Shown here: positions 19,615 to 29,105 of the stretch, in pieces
Layout: each line of letters opens with the position of its first letter
Position numbering within the stretch: the stretch's first letter is position 1
Origin: Marinicella sediminis
Lineage (GTDB): Bacteria > Pseudomonadota > Gammaproteobacteria > Xanthomonadales > Marinicellaceae
Assembly: GCF_002000055.1 (NCBI RefSeq)
Contig: NZ_MVBD01000002.1
Span: forward strand, 452,894-516,893
DNA length: 64,000 bases
Direction of reading: 5' to 3'
Position numbers and translations under genes: made by a program
Notes under the pieces: generated by a model
Databases searched by the model: none
The model's input: the letters and a program-made list of their open reading frames with translations, nothing else
What the model was told of the DNA's origin: nothing

Positions 19615-20817
19615 TCAACTGGCCAAACGCAATTCTTTGCGGTATACCGATGGCGAATGACCTTCACTGGCTTTAAAGGCCTTGTTGAATGTCACCCGAT
19701 TGTTGAATCCACTTTCAATGGCAATTCTTTCCAGGGTAAACGAGTGATGTCGGTCATCAATCATGGCCTTGGCATGATTGACACGATAACCATTGATCAA
19801 AGCAAAAAAAGAGGTCTGTAAAGTCTGGTTAATAACCTGCGAAACCAGGTGTTTTCTGATGCCCAGGTGATTGGATAGCTGATCCAGATTCAATGACGGT
19901 TGCAGGTAAAGTTGTTCATCTGCCAGACTGCGATGTATTTCCCGGGCCATCAATTCAGCAGTTTCCTCATCCAACAAGGAATGGCGGTATTTATCCGTTG
20001 CATCCATTGGCAATGATTCACCGGACTGAGTGGTGGCCGGTGATGGGTCATCATTCGATGATGGCGAAACCAGTATCAAATGCGGATGTTGCAACCCCCA
20101 GTAACCCATCAACAGCACCAATCCACTCATGAACAGCAGCCAGTACTGTCCCACGGCATCCAGTGTGGCCAAGCCAAACCATTGCTGTGCCAGGAACAAC
20201 ACCACCCAGAAGGCCTCCAGCCCCATCAGCATCAGACACAGTTTCTTTTGCCACTGTACGGTCCAGCGGCTGTCATCAGATGTCTGACTGACTGCTTGTT
20301 TGGCCACCTCCGCCAGTTGTCTCCAGGCGGTCCATAAATAACTGCCCAGGTGGCATTTGATGACCACCAACAACACCACAAACCGCCCGGGAATTACACC
20401 ACCTGTGGCGTTGTTTTGCCAGGCGGTATACATAGCCACTTTCTGTTCTGCTGGCAGCAACAAACCCGGCACTCCCCAGAAAAAGACCAGCAAAAACGGT
20501 AAGCCGTGTAACAGCCATTGCCGCACTGTCCACCGCTCACCACCAGACATGCGATTGACATAGGCCAGAAATATGGGCCCCAGCAATAAAGCCACGCCTG
20601 GAAGCCAGTCAATCAAATGCGGTAATGCGGTGTATCCGTCTGAATTGAGCAAAACCCCTTCCAGCAGCTTATATGCCATCACCGCGACCAACAGAGCCAG
20701 TATCCTGCCTGGTTCACCAGGCCGGCTTTTTGACCACAAAACACCAACCAACAACACCGCCTGGGCCAGGGCCATCAAATAGAACAATCCGGGTAAAGTT
20801 ATTGACATATCAAACAT
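19615..20817 (-). CDS. Membrane-anchored AraC family transcriptional regulator
   Basis: About 400 residues. The N-terminal half has seven hydrophobic helices (from LPGLFYLMALAQAVLLVGVLW through GLVLLMGYWGL), then a linker and a C-terminal AraC DNA-binding domain of about 100 residues (LDQLSNHLGIRKHLVSQVINQ ... LERIAIESGFNNRVTFNKAFKASEGHSPSVYRK). This architecture suggests sensing in the membrane coupled to DNA binding. The start is uncertain: ATGs at 20844, 20817 and 20808 all read in frame and none has a strong ribosome-binding site. The two secreted-protein genes to the right are divergent and may be targets. Confidence 0.85.
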   Translation of the reverse strand: MFDMSITLPGLFYLMALAQAVLLVGVLWSKSRPGEPGRILALLVAVMAYKLLEGVLLNSDGYTALPHLIDWLPGVALLLGPIFLAYVNRMSGGERWTVRQWLLHGLPFLLVFFWGVPGLLLPAEQKVAMYTAWQNNATGGVIPGRFVVLLVVIKCHLGSYLWTAWRQLAEVAKQAVSQTSDDSRWTVQWQKKLCLMLMGLEAFWVVLFLAQQWFGLATLDAVGQYWLLFMSGLVLLMGYWGLQHPHLILVSPSSNDDPSPATTQSGESLPMDATDKYRHSLLDEETAELMAREIHRSLADEQLYLQPSLNLDQLSNHLGIRKHLVSQVINQTLQTSFFALINGYRVNHAKAMIDDRHHSFTLERIAIESGFNNRVTFNKAFKASEGHSPSVYRKELRLAS

Positions 20818-20976
20818 TTCAATGAAAGGAGTCCCATTATCCATGTTGCACAGCCATAAACATGTGTCATTGGTCAGATTGCAACAAAGAAAAATCATTC
20901 TGATAATTCGGTTCGCTTTTATCATCACTGCTTCACCGCGGATTAAGCTGACTGTTCTTAACCATGAGAATACAAC

Positions 20977-21468
20977 ATGCCCAAAAGGATTACCCCAATG
21001 CTCGCCGTGTTGATGAGTTGTACAGCTCAGGCCGGACAGTTTGCAAACATCAATGCACCGGCCGACATCACATTTGGTGAATCATCACAAGTCGTTGAAC
21101 AGCAGTTAACGAACCGCTGCGAGACCATCAACAGACAAACCATCAGCCCACCACAAATACCAGACGCCAAAACCCATACTCAACTGGACTGTCATGGTTT
21201 TCATTATGCCAGCAGGTCCAGACTGGCTGAATTTGTCTTCAAAGACGATCAGCTGCACTTGAGTTGGATCCTGGTAGAGGCTTCTGAACTGGGTCAACTG
21301 GAGCAAACAATGCAACACACATATGGTGAACCGTCACATCGCAACCCGGCATTCACCGCCTGGACCTCACAGCGGACTGCCTTGCGCAAAGATGTGAACG
21401 AAGTATTGTTCTATGCCGACGCCGCAGCTGAACAATTTGCCGCCTGGTTTCAATCTGCAGAACTATAA
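20977..21468 (+). CDS. Small secreted hypothetical protein
   Basis: 163 residues with an N-terminal signal (MLAVLMSCTAQAGQ). Two cysteines (near 48 and 72) could form a disulfide. The body alternates charged and hydrophobic residues (ADITFGESSQVVEQQLTNRC, RSRLAEFVFKDDQLHLSWILVE) in the style of small periplasmic alpha/beta domains. No motif is recognised. It lies 30 bases upstream of another secreted-protein gene on the same strand and next to the divergent AraC-type regulator. Confidence 0.7.
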   Translation: MPKRITPMLAVLMSCTAQAGQFANINAPADITFGESSQVVEQQLTNRCETINRQTISPPQIPDAKTHTQLDCHGFHYASRSRLAEFVFKDDQLHLSWILVEASELGQLEQTMQHTYGEPSHRNPAFTAWTSQRTALRKDVNEVLFYADAAAEQFAAWFQSAEL

Positions 21469-21498
21469 CCACCCCTCAAACACAACTGGAACAATTCA

Positions 21499-22641
21499 AT
21501 GAAATCATATATATACTTTATTTTATTCATCCTGATTGGTATGACCAACCAAACACACGCGGAGCAACACCAAACAGGAGAAAGCACTTATTTCCGCCAC
21601 CTGGCATTCCGCGAAACGCCTTTCAGTACATATCGTGGCATTTATCCCATCACTCAACAACAAGCCAGGTCCACCGCTCATTATCGGTTTGACCATGATG
21701 ACCAGGGACGCGTGACCGCTGTATCACACCGCATTGGCGAGCACATCATCCACAACAATGGCAATTGGGACACTTTCATCTGGTTCGCCCCAAAAGTCAC
21801 CATTGAGTATGGCGATCAACAAGAAATACATCGCTATCACAACAGAGTAAACGAACGCATCACCGTTCATGGCGACGTTTATCAGGCGATATACCAACTG
21901 AATGACCAGGGGCAACGGGTCAGTTTGACTTTTACCAATGAAAGTCAACAGCCCAGTGAAAATACCTGGCACATCAACCGCTATACATGGCAGCACCTCA
22001 ATGATCACCAGTTGCTGGAAAAACGTTTCAACCTGGCAGGTGAGCAACAACCCATCAGGCCAGAATTTGTGTTTCACGAAACCCGCATGACTTTTGATCG
22101 CAGGGGCTTCATACATAAACTGGAAAACCTGGGCCTCAATGGTCAGCCCACCAACAACGATTCTGGTGCAGGTATCGACCGTATTTACTTTGATTTACAT
22201 GGTAATTTTCAACGCTGGCAAGTGTTTGACAAAGACCATAAGCCAGTAGAAGGCAACCGGCCCGGGGTTCATGTTGGTGAACATTTGTATGATGCTTCAG
22301 GGAATAAAATCGGATTGCGTGGCTTTGACCTTAAGGGCGATCCCAAAGGCTTTGCCTGGGGCGATTTCATGATCCGCAATGCATACGATTCATTCGGCAA
22401 TCAGACAATCAATGAAAGCCTTGATGATCAGCACCAACTGAAAAGAAGGTTAACCATCACCTATGCTGCCAACGGGCTGAAACGGGAATGGATCAAACAC
22501 CACAATCAAAGCGGTGATTTATCCTCCACACCCATGCTTGGCGGGGCCGCTGCACTGCGCTATGAATATGCCAATGGCGGGGTCATCAGCACGGGTACAA
22601 CCCCATTCGATGCGCAAATGAAGCCCATCGACCAAGGTTAA
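21499..22641 (+). CDS. Secreted hypothetical protein with RHS/YD-like strand repeats
   Basis: 380 residues with a signal peptide (YIYFILFILIGMTNQTHA). The body has several repeats of the type YRFDHDDQGRVTAVSH, AIYQLNDQGQRVSLTF, DRIYFDLHGNFQRWQVFDKD, EHLYDASGNKIGLRGFDLKG and LTITYAANGLKREWIKH, reminiscent of single YD/RHS or toxin-like beta strands, but too few and too irregular to call an RHS shell. A long hairpin follows the stop codon. Probably co-transcribed with the 163-residue gene. Confidence 0.7.
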   Translation: MKSYIYFILFILIGMTNQTHAEQHQTGESTYFRHLAFRETPFSTYRGIYPITQQQARSTAHYRFDHDDQGRVTAVSHRIGEHIIHNNGNWDTFIWFAPKVTIEYGDQQEIHRYHNRVNERITVHGDVYQAIYQLNDQGQRVSLTFTNESQQPSENTWHINRYTWQHLNDHQLLEKRFNLAGEQQPIRPEFVFHETRMTFDRRGFIHKLENLGLNGQPTNNDSGAGIDRIYFDLHGNFQRWQVFDKDHKPVEGNRPGVHVGEHLYDASGNKIGLRGFDLKGDPKGFAWGDFMIRNAYDSFGNQTINESLDDQHQLKRRLTITYAANGLKREWIKHHNQSGDLSSTPMLGGAAALRYEYANGGVISTGTTPFDAQMKPIDQG

Positions 22642-22645
22642 ACCT

Positions 22646-22676
22646 GCGGGTCAGCTGAGTTGTTCAGCTGACCCGC
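22646..22676. terminator. Long hairpin between convergent genes
   Basis: Arms GCGGGTCAGCTGA and TCAGCTGACCCGC pair perfectly over 13 bp around a 5-base loop, exactly between the stop codons of two convergent genes. There is no T-run on either side, so it may act as a stabilising or attenuating structure rather than a classical terminator. Confidence 0.5.
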
Positions 22677-22680
22677 CCAG

Positions 22681-23361
22681 TCAGGATTTGAGCAGTTCAA
22701 CCAAAGCTTGAGCGGTGGCCTCTGAAGAGGCAGGATTCTGACCGGTGATCAGGTGTCCATCCGTAATGACAAATGCAGCCCAGTCATCACCCTTGCTGTA
22801 TAAACCACCTTGATCCTGCAGTGCGCTCTCCAGCAAATACGGTACCACATCACTCAAGCCCACAGCCTCTTCTTCACTGTTACTGAAACCAGTGACCTTA
22901 AGCCCTTTTACCAGGGGTTGACCAGTTGGACTTTGGGCCTTTAATAACACAGCTGGTGCATGGCAAACCGCCGCCACCGGCTTGCCTTCGGCATGCATGT
23001 ACTCAATCAATTCAAGAGAACCGGGGTGTTGATACAGATCCCACAGAGGACCATGACCACCGGGATAAAACACCGCGTCGTATTGATTGGCCTGCACATC
23101 ATCCAACTGCATGGTATTGGCCAGCTCCTGTTTGGCCGTGGTGTCACCATGAAAACGCCTGGTGGCATCGGTTTGCGCATCGGTGTTGGCACTCTTGGGA
23201 TCAACCGGTGGTTGTCCGCCGGCTGGTGAAGCAAGGGTTACGTTAACGCCGGCATCACGCAATACATAATAAGGACTGGCAAATTCTTCCAGCCAGAATC
23301 CGGTTTTCTCGCCGGTGTCTCCCAACTCATCATGTGAGGTCAGTACCATCAATACATCCAT
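22681..23361 (-). CDS. DJ-1/PfpI family protein (Hsp31-like)
   Basis: 226 residues. The nucleophile elbow is AAVCHAPAVLL (C133, H134), with the conserved acid in FWLEEFASPYYVLRDAG (E25/E26) and the YPGGHGPLWDL oxyanion loop. This matches the Hsp31/YDR533C branch of the family, whose members act as glutathione-independent glyoxalases (methylglyoxal to lactate) or protein-repair chaperones. No neighbour suggests which. The gene is monocistronic. Confidence 0.88.
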   Translation of the reverse strand: MDVLMVLTSHDELGDTGEKTGFWLEEFASPYYVLRDAGVNVTLASPAGGQPPVDPKSANTDAQTDATRRFHGDTTAKQELANTMQLDDVQANQYDAVFYPGGHGPLWDLYQHPGSLELIEYMHAEGKPVAAVCHAPAVLLKAQSPTGQPLVKGLKVTGFSNSEEEAVGLSDVVPYLLESALQDQGGLYSKGDDWAAFVITDGHLITGQNPASSEATAQALVELLKS

Positions 23362-23611
23362 CGATTTCTCCTGTTATACAAAACCACACAATGTAACAAG
23401 GCATTGGTCAAAGTCCTGTCAAACTGAAGTTATCCTTTTACCATTCAACCCTGAACACCATCTGCTGACAGAGGCTGCACCTAACCCGTTACACCCTTAA
23501 GTTCACTGGTTCCATTGTTTATTCAATGATCACATGAATTAATCTGGCTATCTATTTGAATTTCAATGTATTCATGGGATATGATCTGACCAACACCATG
23601 AAGGGCTTTGA

Positions 23612-25816
23612 TCAGTTCCCACCTCCATTGTCATCATCAGACTGATCTTTTTTATCTTTGTCTTTTTGCTTGGCTGATTTAAACAAACCTTCCAGTAAAT
23701 TACGTTTCAGCTGATCTTTTTCTGCCTTTTTGCGCTCATCATCGGTCATCGGCTGGCCTGCTTCATCACCTGACGCCTCTGCTGATTCGCCGCCTTTGTC
23801 CTTGTCGGAACCCAGAATGGCATCAAACAGGTCTTCCTTCAGCTCTTCTTTCTTCTCATCAATTTTGGCTTTTTGGGTTTCCAGAATGAGTTTTTGCAGA
23901 TCGATAGAAACAGCCGGCGCCATCAGTTCGCCTTTGAGGCTCACAGGGATCCTCAGGTTTAGCAATTTCTCAAACCGCTGATCCATCACCCCTTCAGGAA
24001 TGTTGGTCAACATCGGCCGGATGGTACCGTTGATGGTTTGTTGGTTGAGGTCGATGCTGACCTGCCCAGTCAGGTTAAAATAAGGCGAATCAATTTTCAG
24101 TGCACGGGTGGTCAGCACCCCTTGATTGACATCCGCCTGGATATCCATCAGGCCAAAAGCCGTTTTCAGTTCATCACTGTTATTCATGGCATCCGTTTTG
24201 TTCAATAAACTCAAGCTTTGCTGCATGATTTGAAACACATCAATGCCAACAATATCACCATCCCGCAACTGGTAAGACAACGACCCATTCGCGGTTTTCA
24301 ATGGTTCAGCACTGAATGGCTCATCCACCGTGATGTCAGCCTCCAGCTGGCCCAGTCCAGTCAGGTATTCACTGCCGATCAGGTCAGCCAATAAACCTCC
24401 AGCCTGAAAATCGCGCATGCGGTGACTGACAGAGAGTTTCTGTGAGGTTTTCTGCGGATCCAGCTGCAACTCGGTGCGGATCAATCCCTGATAAAAGCCA
24501 GCTTGCAAAGGCTCAAGTCTGATGGCGGTGCCTCGGGTGGAAACGTTCAGGGTGATGTCCTTCATCTGTACCCCGGCAGCCTGCAAACTACCCAGCTTAA
24601 TTTGTCCGTTCATTTGCCCCAAATCCATGGGTGATGCGACTTCGGTGGCAGCTGATGTCGAAGCTGTTGCATCACTGACTGGTACATACTGATCCAGATT
24701 CAATTGATCCAGATTCAACTCAAAACGCCCCTTCAGCGCACTGAGCTGAGTGATATCAACAGATCCGCTGATCTGGCTGTCATCGAGTCTGGCCTGCACA
24801 TCTTTCAACTGCAGCCGGTCACCGGCAAGCACCCAATTCAATGCACCGGAAAATTCATTCTCAGCCTGATTGTCCAATGGCGAACCCATTTGCGCGAGGA
24901 GTTCAGACAAAGCAAAAGCTTCCATTTTCAACGCACCGGACAGCTTCATCTGCTGTGACAGGTTTTCTCCCTTGACCTCTGTCACCAGTTTCATCGGCCC
25001 ATAGCGCAATGCCAGCTGGTTGAGTGACAATTGATCATTGCCCAGATCCAGGAGCATGCCATCCGGACTGTCCAAAGAAAGCGTAACACCATCCATCGCT
25101 CCTTCATATGACAACTCAGCAAAAGTCATCACCACCGGTTGCTCATCGGCCAAATGATTGGCTTGCCAGTCTGCCTGTAAGCGACCTTGCATCGCTTGTG
25201 CCGGCAATGCCACTTGAGACGCAAGGCTCATCGCGGTTGGAGAACCGGCCTGTATGGCATCACTGGTGAAACGCAGGTCTGTCATATTGACTTGTAAATC
25301 AGCGCCACCATCAACATAGGTCAATGATCCTTCACTGATGATGATACCTTCAATGGCCAACGAAGTACCACCCTCACCCTGCTGACCGGAGTCAGCTGGT
25401 TCAGCCGCCAAATGATCCAGCATAGACTGCCAGTTGCTTTTGCCGGACCCAGCCACCTGCAACCTGATCTCAGGCTTTTGCAACTCCACCTGGCCTACCT
25501 GAATCTGTTGACTCAGCAAAGGCAACAGCTTGACCCGCACCGCCACCTGTTCAACCTGCGCCAGGTGATCGCCTTTGAAGCCAGATTCATTGGCAATGGA
25601 AACGTCTTTGAGATTGATGGCCAGCCAGGGAAAAACAGACCATTTGATGGGTCCATTGAGCACCACTTCACGACCAATGGTGTCTGCAGCCATTTGCTGG
25701 ATGCGGGGTTTATGGTCATTGGGATCAAAGAACACCGGCAACAAAATGATCGCCAACACCAACAGCACAACCAGTCCGGCCACCAGGCCCAGCATCCATT
25801 TAATCAGTTTTTTCAT
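23612..25816 (-). CDS. AsmA family protein
   Basis: About 734 residues. An N-terminal membrane anchor (KWMLGLVAGLVVLLVLAIILLPVFF) is followed by the AsmA pattern DPNDHKPRIQQMAADTIGREVVLNGPIKWSVFPWLAINL and a long periplasmic beta-rich region typical of bridge-like lipid-transfer proteins (AsmA/TamB clan). The last 120 residues are highly charged (KDKGGESAEASGDEAGQPMTDDERKK). AsmA proteins affect outer-membrane assembly and phospholipid transport. The ATG at 25816 fits the usual MKKLIKW start; a longer reading has no support. Confidence 0.9.
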   Translation of the reverse strand: MKKLIKWMLGLVAGLVVLLVLAIILLPVFFDPNDHKPRIQQMAADTIGREVVLNGPIKWSVFPWLAINLKDVSIANESGFKGDHLAQVEQVAVRVKLLPLLSQQIQVGQVELQKPEIRLQVAGSGKSNWQSMLDHLAAEPADSGQQGEGGTSLAIEGIIISEGSLTYVDGGADLQVNMTDLRFTSDAIQAGSPTAMSLASQVALPAQAMQGRLQADWQANHLADEQPVVMTFAELSYEGAMDGVTLSLDSPDGMLLDLGNDQLSLNQLALRYGPMKLVTEVKGENLSQQMKLSGALKMEAFALSELLAQMGSPLDNQAENEFSGALNWVLAGDRLQLKDVQARLDDSQISGSVDITQLSALKGRFELNLDQLNLDQYVPVSDATASTSAATEVASPMDLGQMNGQIKLGSLQAAGVQMKDITLNVSTRGTAIRLEPLQAGFYQGLIRTELQLDPQKTSQKLSVSHRMRDFQAGGLLADLIGSEYLTGLGQLEADITVDEPFSAEPLKTANGSLSYQLRDGDIVGIDVFQIMQQSLSLLNKTDAMNNSDELKTAFGLMDIQADVNQGVLTTRALKIDSPYFNLTGQVSIDLNQQTINGTIRPMLTNIPEGVMDQRFEKLLNLRIPVSLKGELMAPAVSIDLQKLILETQKAKIDEKKEELKEDLFDAILGSDKDKGGESAEASGDEAGQPMTDDERKKAEKDQLKRNLLEGLFKSAKQKDKDKKDQSDDDNGGGN

Positions 25817-25906
25817 GTCTGACAACAATCTCTTAAGAAAGTCACAGCTTAACATTCAGTGGCTTAATATGCTGTGAACAATTGTCCCAAAAACAAACTG
25901 TCCGGC

Positions 25907-25932
25907 AAAAAAAAGGCCCCCAACCGGGAGCC
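25907..25932 (-). terminator. Rho-independent terminator after the TonB-like gene
   Basis: On the minus strand GGCTCCC pairs with GGGGGCC around GGTT and is followed by eight T residues. It lies about 30 bases after the stop codon of the TonB-domain gene. Confidence 0.88.
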
Positions 25933-25963
25933 TAAGAATCAAGCTATTATCATCATTAAGACA

Positions 25964-26593
25964 TCAGGCATCAGTCACCACATCGATGGTGAACGTGCGG
26001 CCGATCACTTCCTCGATACCCATATCTTCGGGTGGCTCAAAACGCCAGCGCTTGATGCTTTTTTCAGCACTGTCAACCACATACTCAGGAATGCCGGCAT
26101 CGGCACGGGTTACTTTGACCACTTTGCCTTTGGGATTGATTTGAATGTGTAGCTTCAGTGAATCAGTACCCGTGTAATCACTGGGAATGTTTATCGGCGA
26201 GGTTTTCAATACCGCCCATTTGTATTGTTTGATCAACGCTTCCTGCTCAGCACTGGCAATGACAGCCTGTCCGGAGAAGTATTGCTCACGGGCTTCTTCA
26301 CGGTTGGTGATTTCAGCTTCTGTGGTGTTCACAGGTGCATCAATAACCGGTTGAGGCACTGCAATCGGCTCAGTCACCAACTCCATATCAAGGTCGCCAC
26401 CCATGGGTTCCAAATCAGGTGTCACATCCACCTCTGGCGCACCCGGTCTGGCAGGCTTGAATCCCGCATCACCAGGTTTCATCGCCGCTTGACGCTCTGG
26501 TAATCCCTGAGACCAGCTGGGTCGTTTCTTGTTTTCTTCCTGGGCATATCCGGCCACGGAGGCAAAGAGTAAAATCAAAACTACAATTTTCAT
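25964..26593 (-). CDS. TonB C-terminal domain protein
   Basis: About 209 residues. A signal peptide (MKIVVLILLFASVAGYA) replaces the usual TonB membrane anchor. A proline-rich linker (about 20-95) leads to a TonB-type C-terminal domain (about 130-205: LKLHIQINPKGKVVKVTRADAGIPEYVVDSAEKSIKRWRFEPP). Without an anchor it is unlikely to be the classical energy transducer; related soluble proteins are common. The start at 26593 is chosen because the segment upstream lacks a signal sequence. Confidence 0.8.
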   Translation of the reverse strand: MKIVVLILLFASVAGYAQEENKKRPSWSQGLPERQAAMKPGDAGFKPARPGAPEVDVTPDLEPMGGDLDMELVTEPIAVPQPVIDAPVNTTEAEITNREEAREQYFSGQAVIASAEQEALIKQYKWAVLKTSPINIPSDYTGTDSLKLHIQINPKGKVVKVTRADAGIPEYVVDSAEKSIKRWRFEPPEDMGIEEVIGRTFTIDVVTDA

Positions 26594-26890
26594 AATGTTG
26601 TCTTCGAACTGTGTCACAAAAATGAGATCAGCCAAGTTTATGCGTATTCGGCATGAAGTCAACGAATACCGCGCTTTGCGAGACATTGTTTTGCAATTCA
26701 GCGGGGGTTTGTACCGCCATGCCCTACTGCGTTTTCAATAACGGCCACAGATGACAATTTTTGTTAGTATGAAAATGATTCAGATTTCCACCAGTGGTCA
26801 TCTCTGGCGCCGTCCCCCATTATGCCGGCATATGCCGCGTTTGCCTGCCATGATTTATGATAAACTGATCTTCCGAGTATAAAAAAGTGT

Positions 26891-28948
26891 GTGAGTTCAA
26901 AGATTGTGGGACAGTTCAGTTCTGTGTTAAGCCGCCTGAATAAAAGTCGCAGCATCATTGCTTTGCAAGATGCGTCGATTGCGCTGGTGCCGATGATACT
27001 GACGATGACCTTTTTGTTGATGATCGGTGAAGGACTGACTTTGTTTTCTGACACCACAATGATCACTTACATCAAAAGTATCTACCGATACTTTTATGTG
27101 TTTTTCCCCTTGATCTTCACCGTCAGCCTGGCGGTTTCATTCGCCAAAAGCAAAGAAGTGGATCCCACTGCGCTGGTGATCATCTGTGTGAGTATGCTGA
27201 CCTTATCGATTGCCGGCGATGTGAGCAACCTGGAAGAGCTGAAATCCTCCACCTATTTCAAGGTCATTCCCATCCCGTTGTGCTATTTCACTGCCAGCGT
27301 ACTCCGATACTTTGCCAACCAACACAGTCTGCACTTGTTCAAAGCTGACTTCATGTCATACCATTTGAATAAAACCTTTAATTACATCATCCCATCGGCC
27401 ATCACTTTCTTTGTGGTGTTTGTGCTGTTCATGATGTTTGAAACCATCTGGCAAGTCATGAGTCAGGCCGAGTTCACCTCGCACTTGGCCGTGACCAATA
27501 CCGAAGACATCTTTGGCGTGATCATGATCAAGTTGATCTATAAGCTGACCTGGTTCATCGGCGTCAACCCTTCACACATTTTTTCATTCCTGCAATACCC
27601 TTACCACGAAGCATTCATCAACAACCAAGCGGCTTTCGACGCAGGCCTGCCCATACCTAACATCAACGCCCCGGGGAACTACTTTTTTACCGATATTGGT
27701 GGTGCGGGTTCCTCGATGTGTCTGATTCTGGCCATCCTGCTGTATTCCAAATCAAGCCGCAATAAACGGGTAGCCAAACTGGCAGTGATACCCAGCACCT
27801 TCAACATCTCAGAGATCATTCATTATGGCCTGCCTGTGGTGTTTAATCCGTTTCTACTGGTGCCATTTCTGGTGGTTCCGGTGATTTTATACCTCAATAC
27901 CTACCTGTTCATGTCAATCGGTCTGGTGTCACCGGTGGTGGTCGCGGTGCCCTGGACCACCCCACCCTTACTGAACGCATACCTGGCCACCGGTGGTGAT
28001 CTGCTGGCCGTACTGCTGCAACTTGTTAACCTGGCCCTGGGCGTTCTGATCTATTTGAAATTCATCAGGATGCTGGAAGCATCACACCTGGATGAAGGAT
28101 TGGTCAAGGACTTCATGAGCCGGTTCGACCTCGAATCCAGCAACATTCAGGCACTGCAGTACCGCAATCAACAATCCATGATGAAAAACCTGGAAACCGA
28201 AAACCAGGTCAATGCCTTCCTGTTTAAACTGTCACATGGCAAGCTGCTGCTGAATTACCAGCCCATCATAGACACCCGCACCAGACAAGTGGCCAAAGTG
28301 GAAGCCTTATTGCGACTGCAAGACAAACATGGCAACATCCAGCTACCCACATTCATCAATGACTTATCAGATGTGGGCCTGTCCACTGAAATTGATAAAT
28401 GGGTAGTCAAACGAGCTGTAAAACAATCTCACGACTGGCCCAGTGATTTCTCTGACATTGAAATTTCGATCAACATTTCACCCGGCTCCCTGCTCGACCC
28501 GGCTTTCATCGACTTCCTGCTGGACATGCACCGTAAATCAAAACACCCTTTTTGCATCGAAATACTGGAGAATCAGGCGGTGTTTGAAGAGCACCTCATC
28601 AATGAGCATTTAAAGATCCTCAAAGACGAAGGCATATCGGTGTTCCTGGATGATTTTGGCTCCGGCTATTCAGCCCTGGCGATGTTACCCAAACTGAACA
28701 TTCACGGCATCAAATACGACATGGAGTTCACCGAACAGCTGGAATCAGCAGAAGGTGCCGCGGTGTTCAAATCCTGCCTGGAAATCAGCCGCACCCTTCA
28801 GCACCAAACCGTTCTGGAAGGCATCGAAACCGCGGAACAATACACCCTCGCCCTGCAATCCGGGGTCAACTACATCCAGGGCTTCCACATCGCCAAACCC
28901 CTGCAGCATGAAGAACTGGCTGCGTTTATTCAGGGTTATGGGAAGTGA
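26891..28948 (+). CDS. PTS EIIC-like membrane domain fused to an EAL c-di-GMP phosphodiesterase
   Basis: 685 residues from a GTG. Residues 1-410 resemble a lactose/cellobiose-type PTS permease EIIC with about ten helices (GGAGSSMCLILAILLYS, IPSTFNISEIIHYGLPVVFNPFLLVPF). Residues 440-685 form an EAL domain with the signature KVEALLRL, NISPGSL, EILE, FLDDFGSGYSAL, IKYD, EGIETAEQ and QGFHIAKP, so hydrolysis of cyclic di-GMP is likely. The EIIC half has no phosphotransfer partners nearby, so it probably senses a sugar or a PTS state. The start is uncertain because no clear ribosome-binding site is seen. The island begins 13 bases after the stop. Confidence 0.9.
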   Translation: MSSKIVGQFSSVLSRLNKSRSIIALQDASIALVPMILTMTFLLMIGEGLTLFSDTTMITYIKSIYRYFYVFFPLIFTVSLAVSFAKSKEVDPTALVIICVSMLTLSIAGDVSNLEELKSSTYFKVIPIPLCYFTASVLRYFANQHSLHLFKADFMSYHLNKTFNYIIPSAITFFVVFVLFMMFETIWQVMSQAEFTSHLAVTNTEDIFGVIMIKLIYKLTWFIGVNPSHIFSFLQYPYHEAFINNQAAFDAGLPIPNINAPGNYFFTDIGGAGSSMCLILAILLYSKSSRNKRVAKLAVIPSTFNISEIIHYGLPVVFNPFLLVPFLVVPVILYLNTYLFMSIGLVSPVVVAVPWTTPPLLNAYLATGGDLLAVLLQLVNLALGVLIYLKFIRMLEASHLDEGLVKDFMSRFDLESSNIQALQYRNQQSMMKNLETENQVNAFLFKLSHGKLLLNYQPIIDTRTRQVAKVEALLRLQDKHGNIQLPTFINDLSDVGLSTEIDKWVVKRAVKQSHDWPSDFSDIEISINISPGSLLDPAFIDFLLDMHRKSKHPFCIEILENQAVFEEHLINEHLKILKDEGISVFLDDFGSGYSALAMLPKLNIHGIKYDMEFTEQLESAEGAAVFKSCLEISRTLQHQTVLEGIETAEQYTLALQSGVNYIQGFHIAKPLQHEELAAFIQGYGK

Positions 28949-28960
28949 ATGGCATTTGGC

Positions 28961-28984
28961 TGGTGGTGACGGCGAACACCGAAC
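28961..28984. repeat. Left attachment site candidate (imperfect ssrA 3'-end copy)
   Basis: 19 of 24 positions match the ssrA 3' end at 40896-40919, including TGGTGG and an exact GACGGCG core. It lies 13 bases after the EAL gene, exactly where the base composition changes. The mismatches mean it is either a drifted original ssrA end or a weak match; the position favours the first. Confidence 0.5.
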
Positions 28985-29043
28985 TTATTTATAAGCTATT
29001 GATGTTAAATAATATTAATTCTTGAAAAATAATTTAATTTGAA

Positions 29044-29064
29044 ATTACCACCGCTATTACCACC
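29044..29064 (+). repeat. Two direct ATTACCACC repeats, candidate integrase arm sites (left)
   Basis: ATTACCACC occurs at 29044-29052 and 29056-29064. The same TTACCACC core occurs three times at 40741-40781, in the same orientation, just outside the integrase gene. Tyrosine integrases bind such arm-type repeats near both ends of an element. Confidence 0.5.
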
Positions 29065-29105
29065 ATTTGCGATTACTCAAAGCGGTAAACAACCTTTATT
29101 GTTTC

